In this document: positions 8,902 through 17,991 of the stretch, piece by piece
Layout: every line of letters starts with the position of its first letter
How positions within the stretch are numbered: position 1 is the first letter of the stretch
NCBI RefSeq assembly: GCF_002025205.1
Contig: NZ_CP019947.1
Coordinates: 3,200,001 to 3,264,000 of the forward strand
Direction: 5' to 3'
DNA from: Pseudomonas sp. CC6-YY-74
GTDB taxonomy: Bacteria > Pseudomonadota > Gammaproteobacteria > Pseudomonadales > Pseudomonadaceae
DNA length: 64,000 nt
Program-made: the position numbers and the translations under genes
The notes under the pieces: model-generated
The model's database searches: none
Seen by the model: only the letters and a program-made list of their open reading frames with translations
What the model was told of the DNA's origin: nothing

Positions 8902-9635
8902 TCGCGGCCCTCGAAATAGCCCACGATCTGCCGCACACGGCGCTTGTCTGCCGCATTCAGGCGCTGTCGACCGCGGTATTGCAGATAAAAACGCAGGCGC
9001 TGGGTGCGCGATAACGTGTATTTGGCCACCTTGTCCAGGCAGGCCAGGTCCTTGACGATGCGATAACGCAACAACGGCCCCCACCAGAAGGCACCCGTCG
9101 GGCAATCGATGAGAAACAGCTCGGACTGATTGTTGACCAGCACGTTGCGCCACTTCAGGTCGTTATGGGTGAAGTGATGGTCATGCAGGGCACGGGTCGC
9201 GGCGGCCAGTTGCTGGCTGACGCGCGCCACCCAGGTACGGTCGCGCAGGCAGGCCGCATCGCGTTGCGCCAACTGCGCCATGTCCTCGGTGTCGACCAGC
9301 TCGCGGGTAATCAGCGCGCCACGCACGAAAGCGCCCGCCTTGCGCTCCAGCCCGTAGGCGACGATGGGCGCCGTGGCGATGCCCCACTTGGCAAAATACT
9401 TGAGATTCTGCCATTCGGCCTTGACCCGCGGCCGCCCGATAAAGCGGCGCAAACCCTTGCCGGCGCCGTGATAGCGTTTGACGTAGTAGCGCACGCCCTC
9501 GCACTCGACGCGAAGCACCTCGGACAGCGGGTCGCGCGTGATGCGCTCGCCTTGCAGGGCGAATACCGTCTCCAGATCGGCAAAGGCAGCCGCCACTCGC
9601 GGCGACGCCTCTTCGCTCAGCCGCCACTTACTCAT
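8898..9635 (-). CDS. wapP: LPS core kinase-like protein WapP
   Basis: A 245-residue WaaP-family kinase. The ATP-binding Lys lies in RYYVKRYHGAGKG near residue 50, the catalytic loop is HFTHNDLKWRNVLV near 140, and FLIDCPTG supplies the metal-binding Asp near 160. The start ATG at 9635 (MSKWRLSEE) overlaps the end of waaP by 8 bases, fitting coupled translation; upstream codons in this frame have no conserved sequence. Family knowledge points to phosphorylation of core heptose. A following basic, helical tail (KYTLSRTQRLRFYLQYRGR) is typical of this family. Confidence 0.85.
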   Translation of the reverse strand: MSKWRLSEEASPRVAAAFADLETVFALQGERITRDPLSEVLRVECEGVRYYVKRYHGAGKGLRRFIGRPRVKAEWQNLKYFAKWGIATAPIVAYGLERKAGAFVRGALITRELVDTEDMAQLAQRDAACLRDRTWVARVSQQLAAATRALHDHHFTHNDLKWRNVLVNNQSELFLIDCPTGAFWWGPLLRYRIVKDLACLDKVAKYTLSRTQRLRFYLQYRGRQRLNAADKRRVRQIVGYFEGRE

Positions 9636-10476
9636 GACCGGCACCTGGTGCGTATTTGCGCGCATAGCGGGCCAGTAACTGGTCCGCTTTGCGCTGCAGC
9701 CAGGCCAACAGCCGCGCCTCATCGCGCAGAATCTGCCGCAGCGGCAGCGGATTCTGGGGTTGCTGGCCCTGCACGGCAGCAAAATAGCCCTTGAGAAAGC
9801 GCAGCTTGTCGCGCCGGGTCAGGCCGATATTCAGGGCCGAGAAGTACAGTCCGGCCAGGTCTTTGTTACGCCAGCGTAACGGCAACCTGGCGTGGATCTG
9901 CGCACGGTGCAGATCGATCAGTGACAGGCGGAAATCGGTTGCGCTAACCGGCTTATCGGTGTGCAGCAGGAAGTGGCAGATATAGCAGTCGCGATGATTG
10001 ACTCCGGCGCGGTGCATGCTGCCGGTCATCTGCGCCACTGTGGCGATCAGTGCGCGCTTGAGCGCAGGCGCGGGCGGGTTCTGCGGCCAGTCGAGGCTGA
10101 AGTCTTCCAGGCTGACGGTCGGCGCCAGCTCCTCGGTGACGATAAAGGAATGCTGCCGTGCTGGGTTGCTGCCGCGCTCGCCATAGGCCACCGCGGTCAT
10201 GGTCGCCACGCCGGCTTCATGCAAGCGCTGGATCGCCCGCCACTCCTGCCCCGCGCCGAGTACCGGCAGCTTGGCGGTGAGCAGGTTCTTGACGATCTCG
10301 CGCCAACCGATGCCGCGATGGATCTTGACGAAGTAACCACGCCCGGCCACTTCGGTGCGCAAGGTGCGGCGGCCCTCCAGCTCGCGATAGACCTGGCCTT
10401 GCAAGGCCTCCACCGCGGTAAAGACATCCTTGCCGGCCCACAGGGTTTTGAACGGCTCGCTGAGCAGCAGTTTCAT
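9628..10476 (-). CDS. waaP: Lipopolysaccharide core heptose(I) kinase WaaP
   Basis: WaaP phosphorylates O4 of heptose I in the inner core with ATP; in P. aeruginosa it is needed for viability. The 282-residue protein has the phosphate-binding and Lys region GRGYFVKIHRGIGWREI near residue 50, EELAPTVSLEDF near 115, the catalytic loop AGVNHRDCYICHFLL near 160 and LIDLHRAQ near 185, all family hallmarks. ATG at 10476 overlaps the waaG stop by four bases. No signal peptide or membrane segment is seen, fitting a cytosolic enzyme. Confidence 0.93.
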   Translation of the reverse strand: MKLLLSEPFKTLWAGKDVFTAVEALQGQVYRELEGRRTLRTEVAGRGYFVKIHRGIGWREIVKNLLTAKLPVLGAGQEWRAIQRLHEAGVATMTAVAYGERGSNPARQHSFIVTEELAPTVSLEDFSLDWPQNPPAPALKRALIATVAQMTGSMHRAGVNHRDCYICHFLLHTDKPVSATDFRLSLIDLHRAQIHARLPLRWRNKDLAGLYFSALNIGLTRRDKLRFLKGYFAAVQGQQPQNPLPLRQILRDEARLLAWLQRKADQLLARYARKYAPGAGHE

Positions 10477-11594
10477 GGGCGCCCCGCCAGGATCACATCG
10501 GCGGCCTTCTGCGGCATGGAATAGAGGTCAGCGCAGTCGGCATAGGCCAGGCCGTTACGCCCCCAGAATGCACGGCGCTGATCGTCGGCCAGCATGTCGG
10601 CCAGGGTGTGATTGAGCCGTTCCTGCGCGAAGGGGCTCGGCAGCACCCGCCCGGCATCCGCGTCGCAAATGTAATGGGCGTAACCGCAGACATCGGTGAC
10701 CAGTACCGGCAGGCCTGCGACCAGCGCTTCGAGCAACACGGTGCCGGTGTTTTCGTTGTAGGCCGGGTGGATCAGCAGGTCGGCGCCGAGCAGGAAACGC
10801 GGGATATCGCTGCGGCCCTTGAGGATCTGCACCTGCTCGGAAATCCCCAGGGTCTTGATCTGCAGGAGGAACGCCGTGGGGTCGTCCTGGCCGATGACGA
10901 TCAGCCGGGTGCGCTTGCGCAGCTCGCGCGGCAGGGCGGCGACGGCTTTCAGGCTACGGTCCAGCCCCTTGGTCTTGAACCCGGAACCGATCTGCACCAG
11001 CAACAGCTGGTCATCCGCCAGGCCGAATTCGCGGCGGAACTCGGCGCGAATCTCGGCGGCATTGGCCGGCGCGCGGCGGTCTTGGGCGATGCCCGGCGGC
11101 AGCAGGTGAAAGCGCTGCAGCGGGGTGTGGTAATGCTTGATGAACAATGGCTGCTGCACCTCGGAGATCATCAGAATCGAGGTCGCAGATTCCGGCGCGA
11201 ACACCGCCCGCTCGTAGTCGGCGAAATGCTTGTAACGGCCCCACATGCGGTAAATCGGATTGCGCAGGGTTTGCGCCTTGTCCTCGAAACAACCGTCGGC
11301 GGCGTAATACACATCCAACCCCGGCATCTTGTTGAAACCGATCACCCGGTCTACCGGGCGCCTGGCCAGGTCAGCCTCGACCCAGGCCGTGAGCTTCTCG
11401 TTGCGCTTATGGTTGAACAGCGCCTTGACCGGCACCACCACCACCTCGAAACCATCAGGCACTTCGCCTTCCCAGATCGGCGTATACACGCGAATCGCAT
11501 GGCCGCGCTGCTGACACTCCAGGGCGATGCGCAGGAAATCGCGCTGCAAGCCACCAAAGGGAAAATATTTGTAGAGGATAAAAGCCAATTGCAT
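10473..11594 (-). CDS. waaG: LPS core glycosyltransferase WaaG
   Basis: A 373-residue GT4 enzyme. The start QLAFILYKYFPFGGLQRDFL carries the acceptor-side glycine loop of the GT-B fold. LLVQIGSGFKTKGLDRSLKA near residue 200 and HPAYNENTGTVLLEALVAG near 280 form the donor site with the E-x7-E type motif. WaaG adds the first hexose of the outer core (glucose in enterics, galactosamine in P. aeruginosa) to heptose II. ATG at 11594 is followed tightly by waaP. Between waaC and waaG lie 61 bases holding a short genus-type palindrome. Confidence 0.93.
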   Translation of the reverse strand: MQLAFILYKYFPFGGLQRDFLRIALECQQRGHAIRVYTPIWEGEVPDGFEVVVVPVKALFNHKRNEKLTAWVEADLARRPVDRVIGFNKMPGLDVYYAADGCFEDKAQTLRNPIYRMWGRYKHFADYERAVFAPESATSILMISEVQQPLFIKHYHTPLQRFHLLPPGIAQDRRAPANAAEIRAEFRREFGLADDQLLLVQIGSGFKTKGLDRSLKAVAALPRELRKRTRLIVIGQDDPTAFLLQIKTLGISEQVQILKGRSDIPRFLLGADLLIHPAYNENTGTVLLEALVAGLPVLVTDVCGYAHYICDADAGRVLPSPFAQERLNHTLADMLADDQRRAFWGRNGLAYADCADLYSMPQKAADVILAGRP

Positions 11595-11614
11595 CAGGCG
11601 TGCCCTTCAATCGC

Positions 11615-11640
11615 GTAGCCCGGATGCAACCCGGGAAAAA
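11615..11640. repeat. Short palindromic repeat in the waaC-waaG gap
   Basis: GTAGCCCGGATGCAACCCGGG followed by an A run. The arms CCCGG/CCGGG flank ATGCAA. The sequence resembles a dispersed intergenic repeat found in many Pseudomonas genomes (from memory). On the minus strand it would form a small hairpin in the transcript between waaC and waaG. Confidence 0.45.
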
Positions 11641-11655
11641 TGCTTGGCACCTGCA

Positions 11656-12657
11656 TCAGACGGCTTCCTCGGACAGCAGCAACGCCTGCAACTCGCTGAC
11701 CACCCGCTCCGGCAACAGCGTCTCGAAACAGGGCGTGTTGCGGTCGCCCGAACCGGCCCCTGGGCCCGTGGCGCACAGATGAACCTGGGAACGGCCATAG
11801 GCACCCACCCGCCCCGGCAAAGTCGGCCCGTAGAGCGAGAGGGTCGGCACATCCAGGGCCGCGGCCAGATGACCGAGCCCGGTGTCGACCGCCACGCAAG
11901 CGCTGGCACCGGCGATGACCTTGGCCACGCCGGCCAGATTCAATTTTGGCAGCAACGCGGCATTGTCCAGGCCGGCGACGATGCGCTCGGCGCGCGCCTT
12001 CTCGACCTCGTTGCCCCACGGCAGACGCACCACCCAGCCGAGCGCGCTCATGCGTTCGGCCAGTTCGCGCCAGCAGGCCTCTGGCCAATGCTTGCTCGGC
12101 CAGGTGGTGCCGTGCAGGAACAACAGATACGGCTGCTCCACCACACCGGCCAGGCGCGCGCGATTCAGCCCATAGTCGCCAATACCCGCTGGCAGCGGAT
12201 AGCCCAGCGCCTGGGCGAACAACTGACGCACCCGCTCCAGCGCGTGCTGCTCGCGCGGCACGCTGTAACGGCGGTCATAGAAGCGGCTGGCCAGCGGCTC
12301 GCGTGCGGAGTCCGGCGCCAGGCCAGCCACCGGCGCCTTGACGTAACGGCTCAGCCAGGCACTTTTCAGCAAGCCCTGAGCATCGATCACCAAGTCGTAA
12401 CGGGTTTCGCCAAGACGCTCTTTGAAGCGCCGCCACTCGCCGTTTTTCAGGGTCTGCCAGAGGTGCTTGCGCCAACGGCGGATCGCCACGGGGATCACCT
12501 GGGCCACCGCGGGGTGCCAAACGGGAATCTCGGCGAAGCCCTCTTCCACCACCCAGTCGAACTGGATACCGGGTATCGCCCGCGCCGCGTCGGTGAGCGC
12601 CGGCAAGGTATGGATGACATCGCCGAGCGAGGACGTCTTGATCAACAGAACCCGCAC
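11656..12657 (-). CDS. waaC: LPS heptosyltransferase I WaaC
   Basis: Adds the first L-glycero-D-manno-heptose from ADP-heptose to Kdo. The 333-residue GT9 protein begins RVLLIKTSSLGDVIHTLPAL, the classic heptosyltransferase I start with the catalytic Asp in GDVIH, and contains LLFLHGTTWPSKHWPEA near residue 185 and the ADP-binding VAVDTGLGHLAAALDVPT near 255. The start is GTG at 12657, whose first base is the last base of the waaF TAG stop, so the two are translationally coupled. Confidence 0.93.
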   Translation of the reverse strand: MRVLLIKTSSLGDVIHTLPALTDAARAIPGIQFDWVVEEGFAEIPVWHPAVAQVIPVAIRRWRKHLWQTLKNGEWRRFKERLGETRYDLVIDAQGLLKSAWLSRYVKAPVAGLAPDSAREPLASRFYDRRYSVPREQHALERVRQLFAQALGYPLPAGIGDYGLNRARLAGVVEQPYLLFLHGTTWPSKHWPEACWRELAERMSALGWVVRLPWGNEVEKARAERIVAGLDNAALLPKLNLAGVAKVIAGASACVAVDTGLGHLAAALDVPTLSLYGPTLPGRVGAYGRSQVHLCATGPGAGSGDRNTPCFETLLPERVVSELQALLLSEEAV

Positions 12658-13700
12658 TATTCGACCTCAACCGGCTCGATCGGATCGGCCACCAGGCGAT
12701 CCAGCGCCTGCAGCACCGGCCGCGCTGGCAACTCGCGCAGGCAGTTGTAGTGACCGAAGCGGCAGGTGCGGTCGAAGCAGGGACTGCATTCGATGCCCAA
12801 CCGGACGATCTCCACCTGCTCGGCCAGCGGCGGGGTGAACTGCGGCGAAGTGGAGCCGTAGACCGCCACCAGTGGACGATTGAGCGCGGCGGCCACATGC
12901 ATCAAGCCCGAGTCGTTGGAGACCACGGCGCCAGCACAGGACAGCAGGTCGATGGCTTCGGCCAGGCTGGTCTCGCCGGCCAGATTCACCGCTTCTTCGC
13001 GCAGCCCGGGAATCAGCCGCAGGCGGATTTCTTCACCCACCGGGTGATCGTTCTTCGAGCCGAACAGCCAGACCTGCCAGCCGGTACGGATCTTCGCCTC
13101 GGCGACCTGGGCGTAATGCTCGCTCGGCCAGCGCTTGGCTTCACCGAACTCGGCCCCGGGGCAGAGCGCCAGCACCGGCCGGTCCAGGCTCAGGCCGAAC
13201 TTGGCCAGCGCCGCCGCACGACTGTCTTCGTCGATGTGCAGGGACGGCCGCGGATAGGGCGTGGGCAGCTCGACGCCCGGTTCAAAGGCGAGCGCCATAA
13301 AGCGTTCGATCATCAGCGGGTAGCGTTGTTTATCCAGGACGCGCACATCGTTGAGCAGGCCATAGCGCATCTCGCCCTTCCAGCCGGTGCGCTTGCCGAT
13401 ACCGGCAAAGAACGGCACCAGCGCCGACTTCAGCGAATTAGGCAGCAGAATCGCCTGATCGTACTGACCCGCCAGGGATTTGCCGATCTTGCGCCGGGTC
13501 GCCAATTGCAACACGCCATGGCCGAGCGGAAAGCTCAGGGCCTGGCGCACTTCGGGCATGCGCTCGAGAATCGGCCGGCTCCACTCGGGCGCCAGCACGT
13601 CGATCGCGCAACCAGGATGACGCTGTTGCAGGCACTGAAACAGCGTCTGCGCCATCACCATGTCACCGACCCAGCTGGGGCCGACAATCAGAATATTCAT
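12657..13700 (-). CDS. waaF: LPS heptosyltransferase II WaaF
   Basis: Adds heptose II to heptose I. The 347-residue GT9 protein starts NILIVGPSWVGDMVMAQTL, has LALCPGAEFGEAKRWPSEHY near residue 180 and VVSNDSGLMHVAAALNRPLV near 265, followed by FDRTCRFGHYNCL near the end, the usual cysteine-containing tail. I chose ATG at 13700, seven codons inside the longest frame, because homologues start MNILIVGP. First gene of the leftward LPS operon, with a repeat-rich gap before ilvE. Confidence 0.93.
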   Translation of the reverse strand: MNILIVGPSWVGDMVMAQTLFQCLQQRHPGCAIDVLAPEWSRPILERMPEVRQALSFPLGHGVLQLATRRKIGKSLAGQYDQAILLPNSLKSALVPFFAGIGKRTGWKGEMRYGLLNDVRVLDKQRYPLMIERFMALAFEPGVELPTPYPRPSLHIDEDSRAAALAKFGLSLDRPVLALCPGAEFGEAKRWPSEHYAQVAEAKIRTGWQVWLFGSKNDHPVGEEIRLRLIPGLREEAVNLAGETSLAEAIDLLSCAGAVVSNDSGLMHVAAALNRPLVAVYGSTSPQFTPPLAEQVEIVRLGIECSPCFDRTCRFGHYNCLRELPARPVLQALDRLVADPIEPVEVE

Positions 13701-13714
13701 AGGGGCAGCCTCGA

Positions 13715-13775
13715 GCCGCAAGCTACAAGACGCAAGCTAAAGCAGCCGGAGCGCTTGCAGCTTGCTACTTGCGGC
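13715..13775. repeat. REP-like inverted repeat between ilvE and waaF
   Basis: Two 23-base arms (13715-13737 and 13753-13775), inverted with 18 of 23 positions matching, both built of GCAAGC/GCTTGC words. The spacer is 15 bases. Palindromes of this composition are widespread between genes in Pseudomonas. It sits between the ilvE stop and the waaF start, where it could terminate or stabilise the upstream transcript; it is followed by no strong T run. Confidence 0.6.
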
Positions 13776-13782
13776 TTGCTGC

Positions 13783-14706
13783 TTATTTAACCAGCGTGCG
13801 CCATTCGGCATGGTTGCTGGTCTTGCCGGCCACCAGGTCGAAATAGGCTTTTTGCAGTTTCTCGGTCACCGGGCCACGGCGGCCGGCGCCGATCTGCCGG
13901 TCATCGACTTCACGGATCGGCGTGACTTCGGCGGCGGTGCCGGTGAAGAAGGCCTCGTCGGCGATGTACACCTCGTCGCGGGTGATGCGCTTCTCGATCA
14001 CCTGGATGCCCAGCTCGTCGGCCAGGGCCAGGATGGTGTTGCGGGTGATGCCGTTGAGGCAGGAAGTCACTTCCGGGGTGTAGACCACGCCATTCCTGAC
14101 CAGGAAGATGTTCTCGCCCGAGCCTTCGGCCACATAGCCTTCGGTATCCAGCAGCATGGCCTCGTCGGCGCCGCCGGAGATGGCTTCCTGCAGGGCCAGC
14201 ATCGAGTTGATGTAGTTGCCGTTGGCCTTGGCCCGAGTCATCGAGATATTGACGTGGTGGCGGGTGAAGGAGCTGGTGCGCACCTTGATCCCGACCTGCA
14301 GGGCTTCGTCGCCCATGTAGGCGCCCCAGCTCCAGGCGGCGACTATCACATGCACCTTCAGGCCGCTGGCACGCAGGCCCATGCCTTCCGATCCGTAGAA
14401 CACCATCGGGCGGATATAGGCGCTATCCAGGTTATTCTCGCGCACGGCGGCGCGGGTCGCCTCGTTGATCTCGTCTTTGCTGAACGGGATCTGCATATTC
14501 ATGATGTGCGCCGAATCGAACAGGCGATCGGTGTGCGCCTGCAGGCGGAAGATTGCCGCGCCGTCCGGGGTGTCGTAGGCGCGCACGCCCTCGAATACGC
14601 CCATGCCGTAATGCAGGGTGTGGGTCAGCACATGAGTAGTCGCGTCACGCCACGGCACCAGTTTGCCGTCATACCAAATCACGCCATCACGATCGGCCAT
14701 CGACAT
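13783..14706 (-). CDS. ilvE: Branched-chain amino acid aminotransferase IlvE
   Basis: PLP enzyme that interconverts 2-oxo acids with leucine, isoleucine and valine using glutamate. The 307-residue fold IV protein has GVFEGVRAYDT near residue 35, SAYIRPMVFYGSEGMG near 95, the PLP-Lys region WSWGAYMGDEALQVGIKVRT near 130-150 and YVAEGSGENIFLV near 195. Start ATG at 14706 (MSMADRDGVIWYDG) matches the family's usual start; ATG at 14700 is possible. Downstream of glnE on the same strand, with a gap of 71 bases that includes a GC-rich hairpin. Confidence 0.95.
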   Translation of the reverse strand: MSMADRDGVIWYDGKLVPWRDATTHVLTHTLHYGMGVFEGVRAYDTPDGAAIFRLQAHTDRLFDSAHIMNMQIPFSKDEINEATRAAVRENNLDSAYIRPMVFYGSEGMGLRASGLKVHVIVAAWSWGAYMGDEALQVGIKVRTSSFTRHHVNISMTRAKANGNYINSMLALQEAISGGADEAMLLDTEGYVAEGSGENIFLVRNGVVYTPEVTSCLNGITRNTILALADELGIQVIEKRITRDEVYIADEAFFTGTAAEVTPIREVDDRQIGAGRRGPVTEKLQKAYFDLVAGKTSNHAEWRTLVK

Positions 14707-14744
14707 AGTAGCCTGCTCCTAAAATTCGTTTGCCACACACGGAT

Positions 14745-14765
14745 CTGGGCGCCACACGCGCCCAG
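14745..14765. other. GC-rich hairpin between glnE and ilvE
   Basis: CTGGGCGC and GCGCCCAG are perfect 8-base arms around a 5-base loop. No T run follows on the minus strand, so it is not a typical intrinsic terminator for glnE. It may act as an RNA stability or weak pause element ahead of ilvE. Confidence 0.4.
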
Positions 14766-14777
14766 CCTCGGAAAAAT

Positions 14778-17723
14778 TCAGTTCAACCCCAGCCCCCGCC
14801 AGATGCGCAGCACGCTGCGTCTTTGCTCCTGGAACTGGTCGCCACGCACCACCCCAGGCTGTTTTTGCAATGCCTGGCGATGGGCCGCCGCGCGGTAGAC
14901 CTTGTAGGCCTCTTGCAGCAGACGGGCATTTTCAGCGGTCAGTAAGCCAATGCGCTCCAGACCTTCCAGAATGCGGATGTTATCGGTGAACGCCAACAGC
15001 TCGGGATATTGTCGCGACCAAGCCAAGGCCGCGTATTGCACCATAAATTCAATATCGACGATACCACCGGCATCCTGCTTGAGGTCGAACCAGATCGAGG
15101 CCTCGAAGGCATTCGCCGCGGTCCCGGCAGCCGTAGCCCGGGTACCGAGGTTGTCGCGCATCTTCGCGCGCATCTCGCTGACCTCGGCGCGCAACAGGTC
15201 GAGATCACGCTCACGACCGAGCACCGCCGCGCGCACCGCCGCGAATGCCTTGCCGACCCGCGGGCAACCGACCAGCACGCGGGCGCGCACCAGGGCCTGG
15301 TGCTCCCAGGTCCAGGCTTCGTTTTCCTGATAGCGCTGGAAGGCGCCCAGCGAGCTGACCAACAGGCCCGCTGCCCCCGAGGGCCGCAGGCGCATGTCGA
15401 CTTCATAGAGCTGGCCGGAGTTGGTCTGGGTGGTCAGCAGGTGGATGATGCGCTGCCCCAGGCGATTGAAAAACTGCGCGCCGTCGATCGGTTTGACGCC
15501 ATTGGTCTCGCCCTGGGAATCGCCATCGTGGATAAACACCAGATCCAGGTCCGAGCCATGGCCCAGCTCGATCCCGCCGACCTTGCCGTAACCGACAATG
15601 ATGAAGTCCGGGTCGCACGGGCGGCCATCGGCACGCGGCGGCACCCCATATTTACTGGTGGTCTGCCGCCAGGCCAGGGCCAGCACCTGTTCGAGGATCG
15701 CCTCGGCCAGCCAGGTCAGGTAATCGCTGACCTTCATCAACGGCAGGCTGCCGGAGATCTCCGACGCGGCCACGCGCAAGCGGTGCGCCAGCTTGAAGTG
15801 GCGCAGCGCCTCCATCTGCTGCTCGAGGTCATCCTCGGGGATGCGCATCAGCCGCTCACGCAACTCGGCGGCCAGCTCCGGCGCCAGCGGCGGCTTGAAC
15901 AAGCGCCCCTCGTTGAGCAACTCGTCGAGCAATAAAGGAAAGCGGGTTATCTGTTCGGCGATCCAGGGGCTGGCGGCGCACAGGGTCAGCAGGCGCTGCA
16001 AGGCGCCGGGATTTTCCGTCAGCAGCACCAGATAGGCCGAGCGCCGCGCCACCGCCTCGATCAGCGGCAGCACCCGCTCCAGAACCAGATCGGGGCTGTC
16101 GTGCTCCACCGCCTGCGCCAGCAGCCGCGGCATGAAGGCATCCAGACGCTCACGACCGAGACGCTGCATGGCCCGCACCTGATTACCGCTGCGCAAGTCA
16201 GCAAGGCGCCGCCATGCCGACTGCGCCTCGGCGAACCCCGCTTCGGCCAGTTGCCGGCAGGCCGCCGCCTCGTCCTGAACATCGTTCCACAGCGGCAGCC
16301 ACTCCCCACCGACCACCTCATCATCGGCGGTTTCGGCATCTTCATCCGGGTCGGCGATCACCTGGCGGAAATGCCAGTCGACCCGACCACGCCAGTGCAT
16401 CAGTTGCTGGTGAAACGCCTGCCAGTCATCGAAGCCAAGCATAAAGGCCACGCGCGCGCGATCCTGGTCGTTATCGGGAAGCATCTGCGTCTGCCGATCG
16501 CCGATCGCCTGCAAGGCATGTTCGGTGTAACGCAGGAACTCGTAGCCCTGACGTAATTCGTCGACTGCCGCGGCCGGCAGATACCCCTGCCCTTCAAGCG
16601 TGCCGAGCACCTGCAGCAGCGGCCGCAGCTGCAGGCTCAGGTCGCGGCCGCCGTGAATCAGCTGAAAGGCCTGGGCGATAAACTCCACCTCGCGGATGCC
16701 GCCGGCGCCGAGCTTGATGTTCTCGGCCACGCCCTTGCGCCGCACTTCCTGCTGGATCAGCTGCTTCATGGTGCGCAGCGCTTCGATCGCGGAAAAATCC
16801 AGGTACCGCCGATAGACGAATGGCCGCAACATCTCCAGCAACTGCGCTCCGGCGACCTGATCGCCGCCGACCACCCGCGCCTTGATCATGGCGTAGCGCT
16901 CCCAGTCGCGGCCCTGATCCTGGTAGTACTGTTCCAGCGCGTTGAAGCTGAGCACCAGCGAACCCGAGGAGCCATAGGGGCGCAGGCGCATGTCGGTGCG
17001 GAAGACGAAGCCGTCGACGGTGATCACGTCCAACGCCTTGATCAGGCGCTGGCCGAGGCGGATGAAGAACTCCTGGTTGTCCAGCGGGCGCTTGACCCCT
17101 TCGGTTTCGCCGCCCTCCGGGTAGCCAAAAATCAGGTCGATGTCCGACGACAGGTTCAGTTCAAAGGCGCCCAGCTTGCCCATGCCGAGCACCACCATGT
17201 GCTGCGCCTGACCGCTACGTCGACCGATGGGCGTGCCGAACTGCGTGCAATGCCGAGGATAGAGCCAGTGATAGGCCAGATCGATGCAGGCGTCGGCCAG
17301 TTCCGAAAGGTCGCGACAGGTTTCGATCAGGTCGGCCTGGCGACTGATGTCGCGCCAGATGATACGCACCTGCTGGCGATTGCGAAAACGCCGCAGGCAC
17401 CGGCCCAGCTCGTCTTCATCGGCGCAATCGAGCAACGCGGCCGCCAGTTGCCCACGCAATTCACCGGCCTGCAGCGAGCGTTCCAACTCGCCGGAGGCGG
17501 CCAACCCCAGGAGCATCTGCGGGTCGCGCTGGGCTTGCTCGACGACGAAATCGCTGGCCGCCGCCACGCGCCGGAGCACCTCGCGACGCGCACTCGGCCA
17601 GGCGGCAAAATCGGCCACGGCAGCAGCGCAGCACTCGGCGAAGGCCGTCTGCAAGGACTGTTCGGCACGCAGGGCAAGGGGAGCAAGAGTGGCAGGTAAA
17701 GAAGCCAACGCGGGCAGGCTCAT
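14778..17723 (-). CDS. glnE: Glutamine synthetase adenylyltransferase/adenylyl-removase GlnE
   Basis: Bifunctional enzyme that adds or removes AMP on glutamine synthetase in response to glutamine and PII. The 981-residue protein shows two nucleotidyltransferase domains: the N-terminal removase site GKLGAFELNLSSDIDLIFGY near residue 180 and the C-terminal transferase site YGKVGGIELGHGSDLDLVF near 710, each with the D-x-D metal pair. Linking helical regulatory regions lie between and after. Length is that of the family. Starts at ATG 17723, divergent from aceE across 268 bases. Confidence 0.95.
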   Translation of the reverse strand: MSLPALASLPATLAPLALRAEQSLQTAFAECCAAAVADFAAWPSARREVLRRVAAASDFVVEQAQRDPQMLLGLAASGELERSLQAGELRGQLAAALLDCADEDELGRCLRRFRNRQQVRIIWRDISRQADLIETCRDLSELADACIDLAYHWLYPRHCTQFGTPIGRRSGQAQHMVVLGMGKLGAFELNLSSDIDLIFGYPEGGETEGVKRPLDNQEFFIRLGQRLIKALDVITVDGFVFRTDMRLRPYGSSGSLVLSFNALEQYYQDQGRDWERYAMIKARVVGGDQVAGAQLLEMLRPFVYRRYLDFSAIEALRTMKQLIQQEVRRKGVAENIKLGAGGIREVEFIAQAFQLIHGGRDLSLQLRPLLQVLGTLEGQGYLPAAAVDELRQGYEFLRYTEHALQAIGDRQTQMLPDNDQDRARVAFMLGFDDWQAFHQQLMHWRGRVDWHFRQVIADPDEDAETADDEVVGGEWLPLWNDVQDEAAACRQLAEAGFAEAQSAWRRLADLRSGNQVRAMQRLGRERLDAFMPRLLAQAVEHDSPDLVLERVLPLIEAVARRSAYLVLLTENPGALQRLLTLCAASPWIAEQITRFPLLLDELLNEGRLFKPPLAPELAAELRERLMRIPEDDLEQQMEALRHFKLAHRLRVAASEISGSLPLMKVSDYLTWLAEAILEQVLALAWRQTTSKYGVPPRADGRPCDPDFIIVGYGKVGGIELGHGSDLDLVFIHDGDSQGETNGVKPIDGAQFFNRLGQRIIHLLTTQTNSGQLYEVDMRLRPSGAAGLLVSSLGAFQRYQENEAWTWEHQALVRARVLVGCPRVGKAFAAVRAAVLGRERDLDLLRAEVSEMRAKMRDNLGTRATAAGTAANAFEASIWFDLKQDAGGIVDIEFMVQYAALAWSRQYPELLAFTDNIRILEGLERIGLLTAENARLLQEAYKVYRAAAHRQALQKQPGVVRGDQFQEQRRSVLRIWRGLGLN

Positions 17724-17815
17724 GGTCTATCCTTTTTGGCGGACTGCAAGTGACACGCGTAAAGCCGGAAACCCTCTCGCTTGACGCGGCGCGCGCAACA
17801 AACAGACAAATAAAT

Positions 17816-17830
17816 TGTAGTTTTGCTACG
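17816..17830. promoter_or_regulatory. HexR-like operator 1 (imperfect)
   Basis: TGTAGTTTTGCTACG, an imperfect palindrome whose reverse complement (CGTAGCAAAACTACA) closely matches the perfect site 52 bases downstream. It fits most of the TGTARTWWWAYTACA pattern I recall for HexR of gammaproteobacteria. It lies in the divergent glnE-aceE region. Confidence 0.45.
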
Positions 17831-17867
17831 AAAGATTGTATCCAAAGGGCTGAAATCGGCGTCGAAA

Positions 17868-17882
17868 TGTAGTAAAACTACA
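17868..17882. promoter_or_regulatory. HexR-like operator 2 (perfect palindrome)
   Basis: TGTAGTAAAACTACA, a perfect palindrome (TGTAGT-AAA-ACTACA). It agrees at every position with the remembered HexR consensus TGTARTWWWAYTACA. It is 109 bases before the aceE start codon. HexR senses 2-keto-3-deoxy-6-phosphogluconate in Pseudomonas, so pyruvate dehydrogenase would be tied to Entner-Doudoroff flux. Site assignment is inference. Confidence 0.55.
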
Positions 17883-17991
17883 CAGAGCCGGTCCTATCCC
17901 CGGTGCATCCAAGAATTCACGTGCCCGCCCACAAAGCCGGTCACGAATCCTGGCCTCCGATTCTGGAAGCCTTTCCGCCCTGGAGCAACCC

